The notes under the pieces are model-generated. The model made no database searches. It was not told where the DNA came from and saw nothing but the letters and a program-made list of their open reading frames with translations. Below, in pieces: positions 37,313-48,600 of a stretch of DNA of 64,000 bases. Made by a program: the position numbers and the translations under genes. Positions within the stretch are counted from its first letter, which is position 1, and each line of letters opens with the position of its first letter. Source of the stretch: Perca fluviatilis (lineage: Eukaryota > Chordata > Actinopteri > Perciformes > Percidae); assembly GCF_010015445.1 (NCBI RefSeq), contig NC_053127.1:26749215-26813214 (forward strand). Direction: 5' to 3'.

Positions 37313-39129
37313 GATATAGTAGAGTAATGGTGTCCTGAGCAGAGAATAAGGTCAAACTCTGTGTGTGTGTTGTGTCCAAGTTTCTCTGTTCTTTGTTACC
37401 GGTCCGGCAGCGTGTGCATGTTAGCAAGTAAAGACGCAGATATTTCACCTATTGGGGGACTCTCTTTGAGAGCCCCCTGGAGGAAATCCCACTTTGAGTA
37501 GGCTACAGCACCTTTAAGATACAGATACAACCTTATTTTTCTTTTCCTCTTTTTTTACCTATGCCGATGGACAATAATTCTAACCTAAACCCATTAAAAC
37601 TTATTTATAATAAAGCATTGTGGTACTGTTCACAAATGGCTAGCGCTGGATCAGGTACGACTGCACCCCCCACACCCAACACTCAGCCAGTGTCAGGACC
37701 TCTGCTCTCCTTTGGCCATAGATGACCAGTTTTTTTTTTTTTTTTAACTCTGTAACAGATGTGAAACATGGTGAACTCTTCAGAAGAGGTAATTATCTTC
37801 ACTGGAGTTTCTGCGCGGGAAAATCACCGTACGCCACAATCTTCTGAACATAGCCATACTGAGAAATACAGAGAGGGTTGTGTGGAGATGATAGTCTGAA
37901 TTAGCTTTGTAGCAGCTCATTTGGCAATGGCATGAATGCAACAGACGTTCATTAATATCAAAAAGTTACGCGCTAAAGATTGGAATGACATTGCAAGGTA
38001 CCACATACAGTATATAGATATATAAAATACAGAATAAAGTTCAGTGCAGTATAAAACTTTTGTTTTAACTAATTTAACATTCAAATAATCTCATATAAGA
38101 ATAACAATGTTCTTAATACAATAATAAAGTGGTCCAAGAGCAATAAAATGACCAGAATCAGGGGAAAATAAAAACAAATAGTACACACATATCCCCCCAA
38201 AAAATAGAATATTATGTATTATTCAGCATGAATCCAGCCACCACGTAGACAACCATGGCATTATACAGTACAAGCACATTTCTAATTAGCACTTAGCGTA
38301 TGAAAAACAACACAGAATAGCTTGAGTGCTGTGTAGGCAAGGCCAGGGGCAGCTGTACTGTAAATAGGATTAAAAGGTAAAAAACAAATGAAGGTGCGCA
38401 TCAGGAAAGAGCTCTATCATCTGTATGTGCACACCTCACTGCAATGTGAGAGAAATATTATTTGCAGTGTAAATGAAAAAGTGATTTATAATTGGAAATG
38501 TAATTGTTTCTTTCATTGCCTGTTAATAGAATAGAGGCCTAAATATGTTTAAATAGGGCAATAAACAGCCAAACTCCATTTAAAATGCCACGTGAACCAA
38601 GTTGCATGGCCATAATAACATCACATCATGGAAGATTTACTACTTAGTAAGCACCCATTCAAAAAAACTTTCTTCAAGGTGATGCACCAGTCCGTTAACA
38701 ATACAAACACCTGCCACAGTGAATCAACATGCTGATTCAACGCTTCAAGAAAGAGCAACGCTTGAATGATGACTGTGGCTATTTTTCAGGAGCCCCTGAG
38801 TCAGACTGACATTTACAACCCATGTACTTTTTGTCCCTACAAAGTATTTTGGAACAGAGCGTATTCAAGCTGAAGCCATGAGAGAATAGCCCAGAGACTC
38901 AGAGAACTTGTGCTATTGAGGCCTGAAAGCTGGAAAGAGAATCCATTTTAACAGGACGATGATAACAGGTTGGGAAAGGTTATTAAAACTGACACATCTA
39001 TTAGCTGCCATCTTCACAGGCTTAATAAAAAAGGCACAGATTTAAATTTTCATACAAACATTTGAGCTCCCCCATATCAACACAATATCATTGTGAGATT
39101 CACTCTCTGTCTATTTGTTTTATGTTTTG

Positions 39130-39135
39130 TTTATT
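39130..39135 (-). terminator. tm7sf2: Candidate poly(A) signal of tm7sf2
   Basis: AATAAA on the minus strand, about 480 bp after the tm7sf2 stop codon. Other hexamers exist nearby, so the choice is tentative. Confidence 0.3.
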
Positions 39136-39613
39136 TGAAATGTATTTCACAGATACACACACTTAAAAAAAGCAGACATTGTAAAAATACAAGGATGGTA
39201 AAAATACTCATTCTCATTTTTATGAGATAAAGAATCACAAGGCCAAGACTGTTTTCAGACGTACTACAGCTTTAGCCTTTTATGATGGAATGTTTTTAGC
39301 TGAACAAGAGACAAGTGTCTGAAGACTGACTGTACCTATATTAGACTCCTGTGAGGTTTCAAAGTCAAAATTCAATGAATTAGAAATATTGATCCATTAT
39401 ACACCATTTTGTAAGTGAACCGCAGCCTGACAAATCAAGGCTGATTACAATTGGGAGCTCCCAGTAGATTCCCAGTAACAGCACCAGATATTATTTGTGG
39501 TCTGTTTAACTGAAAATGGACTTCTTTTCAAGTTATTGCCAAGTTTGGACTTGAAGAGTCCCAAGGATATTGTGAGACAGTTTAGGTCCCTTTCCACCCA
39601 TCTGCTTTCCTGT

Positions 39614-42600
39614 TCAGTAGATATAAGGGAAGATCCTGTAAGGGACACGGCGACAGTAGGTGTCCCACGCCAGTCCGTATTTGGCCCTACACTGTCTCTC
39701 GTCACGGGCCTCTCGGTGAATCAGCAAGACGGTGAAATATATGACATAGAAGTAAGGCAGAATATGTGAGAATCCTAAAGAAAAGACAAGCATACATAGA
39801 CTGTAAGCAGGAGGAAACAACATTGTGTCAAAGAAAACTGTAACATATTTACAGTAACATAACCAAGTTGTCCCAGGACCGTCTACAACTGGTCCAGAAC
39901 TCTTCTGCAAGGCTGCTGACCAGGTCCAGCAGGATGTTGCACATCATTCCTGTTTTATCCTTGTTACATTGGCTTCCGATCAAGTTCAGGATCCAATTCA
40001 AAGTTCTTGTTCCTACATATAAAGCACTGCATGGTCAGGTACCTGTTTATATCTCTGACCTGCTCCCTCCGTACACTACTAACAGGTCCCTCAGGTCTTC
40101 TAACCAGGGATTACTGCTGGTCCCACGTACTCGTTTGAAAACTAAAGGTGACCGTTCCTTTGAAGTGGTAGCTCAGACTCTGTGGAACGCCCTTCCTATT
40201 AACTTACATTCTGCAGTCTTAAGGAAAGCAGCTAAAGACACACAACTCGCTTTTGTCTCATGTTTTACCTTCATTGGTATTGTATTTGTTTTTGCTTGTT
40301 TATTTTCTGTTTTTGATCCTACTGGTTTGTACAAATGTTTATTGTGTGAAGCACTTGTCACAAAATAAATTATTATTATTATTATCATGATCATCAAAGC
40401 AGAGAAAAACAGACACCTTCTTTTACTACTGATATCATTGTTCATGATGTGAATGACATCAAACAAGCTGTAATCAAGTGTTAATCCTCCTCTGCAAATA
40501 GCTGTACATTTTTCCTTTTAAATCTGTACTTTACAAGAACCCTGAAGTAATTACCACTTTGATTATGCTTATAACGTTCCAAGTGTTGATCCGCCTTAAT
40601 GGTAATTTTTTTAAGTGGGGTCTGAATGTGACCACTGTTCCTCTTTGACAGTCTGGAATGTGTTGTCGTGATTTCTTTGTTTTGTGTGCATAATTTAACA
40701 GTTTGTGACTTTTGCAGCAGCAATTAAGGCAGACATTACAGTACATCTCAATTACTAAGGCAGCTACACAACTGAGTCACATAAAGTTTGAATACCAATG
40801 AGCAGAATGTGTCTAACAGTCACCATTTTAGGAAGTGAATTTCTAAAGGGAACATAAGGCAGCTGACGGAGGAACAAAGAGAACACATTGTTGCAGCCTT
40901 TATGGCTTCCGCATCAGTGGCAAACACCGTATAGCTATCTAATGTATCTATGTAAAGGACAGGAAGGAAATACAATACTTTTAGTAGCTACCGAAATGCC
41001 TAGATAGCACAGAGAATCAGAAACTGTCAGTTACTGAAAGTAAGCATTGAATGCCTAGTTAGATTTGTAATTTAGTTTGCCTTATTTTGGTCACGCAGTT
41101 CCTGATTTAAGGCAGCTGTAAAATCAATATTGTATATGGAAGGGACAAACCTACAGATCATTATGATCTTCAATTTCTGCTGCCCCCAAGTGGCTTATAA
41201 AATCAATTATTGCAGGTTTAAATCAAAGGTTTTTGATAAGCTGCACAACATGTACTGTATCATTTGAGAACTTGAGCCCTTTTGTTTAATAAAACAGGGA
41301 TTTGTACACAAAGTATAAGTATGCAATGTATCAGCAAAAGTATTGATTAATAAAGGCATTCAGCCCTAACAAGGTTCATTGGGAAAGCTGTATTAGTTAA
41401 GAAATTGACAAAAAGATGAAATCACTGAATATGTGCTGTACGTAAAACCTTTAAAATTATCATTTAGATAAATCAACACATCTGACAGTCTCAGCAAAAA
41501 GTGAACATTTTCAGCTTCACCTAGCTTTACTGCAGGGCTACTGGATTGTATTCTAAGTTGTTTCTGTTATTTTGTCCACCCACTGTACAGATGCAGAGTT
41601 GTGACAGTAGGATCCAAACAGAGCTACACTTTTTTTTAAATTGTGTTTTCATGTGTTTTAGATCATGTCATTAAAAACACCAACACATCTATTTTTGTTT
41701 CTAATGATAAATATGGCTGGACACAATTAAATGCTCTGCCGGACACTCTTGTCTATGAGTTCATCCACATGTTCTAACAAAGACTCTCACTCAAAGGGAT
41801 TGTGTTACATCAGTGTGGCCTGCACGCGAAACAAGGCTTTTAAGCTGTCTTACCACACGGCAGAGACCACGCCAGGGCCATGAGGAGGTCACCGAAGTAG
41901 TTGGGATGACGAACGAGACCCCACCAGCCAGACACAAGCAGCCGTTTCCCTGTTGCTGTGGCGATGGTCTCTAGTCCTGCAAGGGAAAAAACATAGATAT
42001 TTCTGAGTGCAGAAAGTGCAAGCCACTTCAGAGATCAACACGCACTTCGTTCTGATATATACAGCAGGAGTTGAGTTACATAATTAGATTTAAGATGTCA
42101 AAGAGAAGTTAGAGTACTTGTCTTGATTAAGAGAACACACACTAAAAATGACTGACTTGCAACACTTGGGTGTGTAGGGTCTCTTCTGAACTGGTTCTTC
42201 TGTGAGTTGGATTTTCTGAAAACATAATATCCGATACCTGATGGCAAAGAGAAAAATCTTAACATCGCCATCTTTAACCATGACACACAACATATTACAG
42301 CCTGAGGAACAAGAGCTTGCACATGATTACCATTCAGTGTTATTATAGTTGCTGCTCCGAGTGAACTTAGGGCCTGTGGGTGCACAACCAAGAAGGCAGC
42401 CTGCAGGCCGTATGTGAAGGGAACCCAGGCCAGGTCCCCAAAGACCAGCATGAAGCCAAAACCATCATGCACAATGTCCATGGTTGTCAGAACAGCCTCC
42501 TGTTATAACACAACAGTGCATGTGATTAAGTGGGGGAAAAAATAAAATAATAATATTTACAAAGATCTCTCTAAGTAGTCTTCTAGGTGTGCCACTTTTT

Positions 42601-45600
42601 AAACGTTTGCAGGACTTAATTATGATGTATGACATTAGGATCTACATTCCTTAGCATATTCTTTATCTCTGACTCTGTTGAGCCCTCACCTCATTCCACA
42701 GAGCATCTGCCACATACAGCAGCTGGAAACTGTTGACCAGCATCATGGCGAGCGACGGGGAACCTCGAAGCTCCACCTCCTTCATCAGCATGCCAAGGTT
42801 TATGACCACCTGAGGTAAACAAACAGGTCAAGTGAATACCGATTAACATCACTAAGTTAGGCGACATTTTTCACCTGCTGCTCCCAAGTATTGGCTGACG
42901 AATTCTGTATGTGATTAATTGGATCAGAACTACAAAAAGTCACTGTCAGGTGAACTCAAACACCCAATAATCAATGAGACTGACACAGAAACGGAAACCA
43001 CCGCGGACAAAACCACAGCGCTTGCATACATTCCACAGACAAAAAACTGTCAGTGTTAGGTACATCTACAGTATATAATCTAATGCAATCCAATACAACA
43101 GCTCTACCATAAATTGTCTATCTTTTATGATGCAATCACTACTCAACTCACTGTCATGGAGAGCTCACTAATAATAGCAGTTAAATTGGATCCTGTTTAC
43201 TTTACAGTATTGTAAAATATGTTTTACATTTCATTTAAATAATGACAAGTTGTTCTCTCTATGAGCTTTTGACCACCATACCGTATGCAGAATGTAATGA
43301 CTAATCTTTCCATCCGTGCTACTGAAGGGGGTCTAATATCACACATGCCTAGATAACAAATCTAAATGTGGGGAGACTTAACATGTAATACTCTATTTAT
43401 AAAGAGGAATGGAACCTTAACTGAGCTCCTAAAGACTATGAACTTTATGTATATCCAAATAAACATTTAATTATTAAGGAGACTGAGCCCTTTAAATGTC
43501 ATTATCAGCAATTGCAAGATGTTAAAAGTTAAAAGTACATAGTTTAAACATTCAACAGGAAGCATTAATCTCCCACACACTGTCTGTAGCCAGTCGGTGG
43601 GAGCTGTTTCTGTCCTCTCCTACGCACCTGGCTTTTGAACATTGAGATGTGCAAAGATTTTACTGTTAATACTGTAGGTACAGAGAAAAAAATGTAAATA
43701 AGGCACTCATTATATTGACATTTCCAGTATGACTCGCCTGTCTCTACTATCGTCTCTATGTTGTTTTTGTGACTGGTGAAAACAAAGAGAACCGTAATTT
43801 TAGGAATCTTTTTCTAATTTAAAAATCTCACTGGAATTTCTATATGTTATCTCATTTGGTCTGATGACTCAGAAACAGATGACCATCAAATATCTCACTG
43901 TGTCAGGTCATCTGGGAGAAAAGGTTTCTGATTCTGAATGTGTCAAACTCTCAAACAGCAAATGGTTATGGAAGATCAGGGGAGAGCAACATCGCCATCT
44001 GTTGGTCTTTTGGGGCTCTTTACAGAGATCACCATCAGTGTTAAATAATATTAAATGGGTGCATCTTAAAGTGCTCATATTATGCTTTTTGGCTTTTTCC
44101 CTTTCCTTTATTGTGTTATATATCTTTTTTGTGCATGTTATAGGTTTACAAAATGAAAAAGCCCAAAGGCACTTACCATCGCCAATAGAAAACACCCTCA
44201 TAATCTGCTCCTGACTGGCTAGTAGTCCTTACCTAGGTACTGTGCATGTGTGACTCCCAACAAAGAAGGTACAGAAGTGAGATCCCTCACTCTGTAGCTA
44301 AAACAGAGAGCTCAACACACAAGTTGAAAAAAGGAGCTGCAGCAATGTGTAGTACAACAAATATATGGTGTTTGTTGAAAATTAAACCAGGTAAACCTAT
44401 TTTGATATAACCTCTAAATACAATTATGAACCTGATAATGAGCATAATATAAGCACTTTAAATTATTCAGACTTATAAATAAAGTGAAAGATCACAAACA
44501 TATTTTGTTTTAAGTAGTAAAATCCACATGTCACAACTTTTCCTTTAAATTAAATTATATTGTTTAACTGCATTACTTGCTCTTTGTATGTTAGCTCTTT
44601 GCACTTGGTCAGAGGCAGTTTCCCAATTATTTTACCACAAAATACAGTATATATGTATATAACAATATAACAATATATAACATAACAGAAATGTAACAGA
44701 CATTTTAATCAATGTCTGGATGTAGAAGTTTTAAAAATGGATGGTTTTGAAAGTGAATTGATCGTTTACTCCTGCAGGTTAACTCACCCAGCCAATCAGA
44801 CCCGGTCTGAGCTCACAGAAATATTTAAGGTCAAACTTTGCAATCCGGGGGTTTAGCTCCCGACCGATGAAGAAGTCATACAGGGGATTTCCTAGACAGG
44901 ACAGAGGGATGAATGCATTAAAATAATCAACATTATTACAAAAATTGTGCTTTCAGTGTCTGCAGGTACAGTATATACAGGTTATCTAAGTCTAAGTTCA
45001 CGTTATTGACTTCATCAGCAACCTTTTCAATAATCTATTAGCAGTCAATTAATAAGCAATTAGCTGAAACCTGTTTGCAGTCAAAAGCTTTTTAGGACTA
45101 TTAAATTGATGAATCCACTGTCATTTTGATGTGCATTTTTCACAGCAGCCATTTTGATATATCACAGTAGAAAAGCACAGCTGCAAGCACCAATATTAAT
45201 TGATGGCTGCATTCCATTTACTAGATGTGTGAGTTTAAAGGTCCAGGTAAAATGTCTGCCTATGTTGATCTGTGATGTTCAATCCAGTGCATCAGAAGTG
45301 TTTCTGTATGTAGCCACATTCCAGCTGCCCGTCTCGGCTTTCTTTCAGTTATTGTCAGCAATTTTCTAAAATTTTCAGACACCCAGAAAAGAAGCATGAA
45401 TGTGTTGCTTTTTGCTTTTGTTCGCTTTGGGCTGCTTATAGATACTGTACACAGAGGAACAGTAATGGTGGACTGAGAGCTTCAGGTCAACTGAAGCTAC
45501 TGTGTTTCTATTTTGTTTCATTTGACAAAAACGAAAAAAGAAGAGTCTACACGGCCACGCTAGCAGCTCTGTGAGGCTGCACTTAGGCACAGTGGGGCTT

Positions 45601-48600
45601 TGAGCTAAATGCTAACGCCAGCATGTTAACATGGTCACAATGAATACTAACATGTTAATGTTTTTTTTTATATGTTTTCATGCTATCTAATTTGGCTAAT
45701 TGGCACTAACTGAGTACAGCTGAGGCAGTTGAGAATGTTGTTAGTTTTACAGGTTTTTTTTGCAGCTAGCATGGCTAAAAGAGATACGTTGCATCTAGTT
45801 TTCCATGCATCTCTTTAGCCACTGGCTTAAATTTTTGTTGTTGCTTTTTGTAACCTACGTTCTGTGTAAATCTAGTCTATACCGACGACGTTTCATTTAC
45901 AGGATAGTTCCGGTGCCATCGGAAGCTGCCGGATGCCCACATTTTTGGCCGCATGTCCCTCACCTTCCGCTTTCTTTGTGTTGGCATTCTAAACTCGGGT
46001 GGATTTAACTGCTCCTCAGATCTCTGCACGGTAAATCCAGACAGCTAACTATTTGTCCAATCTGAGTTTTATGTTGCACGACTAAAACAACCTTTGAACG
46101 TACATGTTCCACTAAAACAATTTCCTTGCCAAGGCTATTTTGCAGCAGCAGAGACTAGTGTTAATCATACATGCGTGTGCCTATTTTACATGTTAATTAC
46201 ATTAATTTCACGTTAACTGAATCCCCAATACGTTTGACTTTATAGCATGGCACTGGAGACAACATGATGTTGTAGCCTTGCTCCTTTTGTCTTTTCTCAA
46301 ACTGGGATCAGCGTAACCATCGGCGAGCAGAAGCTGAATCACCATTCTGGATGCACTCAGGTGTCTGCCTGCAGATGCAGCTGAGCACATAGCGTAGCCA
46401 GTGTAGCAGGGTCAGCTTACTCGAAAGAGTGTTCACTTGATGCCTGCAGGCTCCTGAAGAGCTTGGCTGTTAGATAATTACCCACAGGAATACTAAAACT
46501 CCTCCACCAAACAATACAAGTTGCCTACAAATGCACAGTACTTCACCAGTTACTGTTTTAAAATAGTATTTTGAACGTGATGATGAATCTCACCTGTGTT
46601 GCCCCCCAAAGCGAGAGCATGAGAAGGAACCCAAAAGGAGCGGATATAGAGGTAGACGGAGAACAGGAATGACACTGCTATTGCACACACTGCCAGAGGC
46701 ACCAGCAGCTCAAACAGACACCCCAGAGGAGCCCCGAGCCCCACTAACAACATCAGCAACACACCGCTGATGCACAGGCTGTGAAAACCTGGGGGAGAGA
46801 AACAAACAAAGCTTAATGTTGTTGCTCCAGGGAAAGAGACAAGCAGACGGACACAGGCTGGTATTAAAAAAGGTTAAATTTGGAAGAGATGGAACTTCAG
46901 ATTGGGTAACTTAAGTAAACTTTAGCTGAAGGTCAGATCAGTCAGAAAGTGTGGAGGTTAAACCAAAAGATTTTTTTTTTCTAAAAATAAAAGTCACAGC
47001 AGGTGCATTTCACTGCAGTGAAAACTTGTATAGAACTTTAGCCTAACTTTGAAATATTACAGCTGTAATACTACTACTACTCACTTTATAGTACTACAAT
47101 ATTTAGACATTAATGTTATGGAGCACAATTATCCTCCATTACTCAAAGTAAAAACAAAGCTAGTTGTTGGTCAACAACATTGAAGAAAAATCACACTTAA
47201 AATATGACTAAGAGATTCAAACTGAGCCTTTAATATATGCATATTAAATCCTCAATAAATAAATAATCATAAAAACAAAACATATGTGTTGCAAGTCTGT
47301 CATGTTTTTAATGATCAGTAATATCAATACCATTTATGGGGTACTTGAGACGTGTTCCATCCCTCAGCACTAATCCTTCAGACACCTGCAGGGAAATACA
47401 CTCATTTTGATTCTCAACACATGAAACACATTCTGTAACAACAGACTAACATAAGCTCAGTCAAAGCATATAAAATGTTTCCCTAAGGGGATCAATAAAG
47501 TCTTATCTTATAACTCTGCTAGCAGCGCATATTTGGGTTGAAAGTCAACTAATCAAAACTGTTCAATTCATGTACATATAGGTATAATACATATAATATA
47601 CTGTCATGCTAAGGTTAGGTAGGTAAGTTAGGTTACTACCTTAGCAAGAATATTTTCCCATATCAGTATACAGTGCCTTGCGAAAGTATTCGGCCCCCTT
47701 GAACTTTTCGACCTTTTGCCACATTTCAGGCCTCAAACATAAAGATATAAAACTGTAATTTTTTGTGAAGAATCAACAACAAGTGGGACACAATCATGAA
47801 GTGGAACGAAATTTATTGGATATTTCAAACCTTTTAAACAAATAAAAAACTGAAATATTGGGCGTGCAAAATTATTCAGCCCCCTTAAGTTAATACTTTG
47901 TAGCGCCACCTTTTGCTGCGATTACAGCTGTAAGTCGCTTGGGGTATGTCTCTATCAGTTTTGCACATCGAGACTGACATTTTTGCCCATTCCTCCTTGC
48001 AAAACAGCTCGAGCTCAGTGAGGTTGGATGGAGAGCGTTTGTGAACAGTAGTTTTCAGTTCTTTCCACAGATTCTCGATTGGATTCAGGTCTGGACTTTG
48101 ACTTGGCCATTCTAACACCTGGATATGTTTATTTGTGAACCATTCCATTGTAGATTTTGCTTTATGTTTTGGATCATTGTCTTGTTGGAAGACAAATCTC
48201 CGTCCCAGTCTCAGGTCTTTTGCAGACTCCATCAGGTTTTCTTCCAGAATGGTCCTGTATTTGGCTCCATCCATCTTCCCATCAATTTTAACCATCTTCC
48301 TGTCCCTGCTGAAGAAAAGCAGGCCCAAACCGTGATGCTGCCACCACCATGTTTGACAGTGGGGATGGTGTGTTCAGGGTGATGAGCTGTGTTGCTTTTA
48401 CGCCAAACATAACGTTTTGCATTGTTGCCAAAAGTTCGATTTTGGTTTCATCTGACCACAGCACCTTCTTCCACATGTTTGGTGTGTCTCCCAGGTGGCT
48501 TTTGGCAAACTTTAAACGACACTTTTATGGATATCTTTAAGAAATGGCTTTCTTCTTGCCACTCTTCCATAAAGGCCAGATTTGTGCAGTATAACGACTG

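Larger units (their letters stand above)
31735..39613. other. cnih2 3' UTR and intergenic region to tm7sf2
   Basis: The cnih2 and tm7sf2 genes converge here, so this holds both 3' UTRs and spacer. An AC tract (34062-34125) and a SINE (37113-37312) are the only repeats I can name. Several AATAAA-like hexamers occur (for example in the 33.62-33.63 kb stretch), but I cannot place the cnih2 poly(A) site. No supported coding region was found. Confidence 0.6.
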
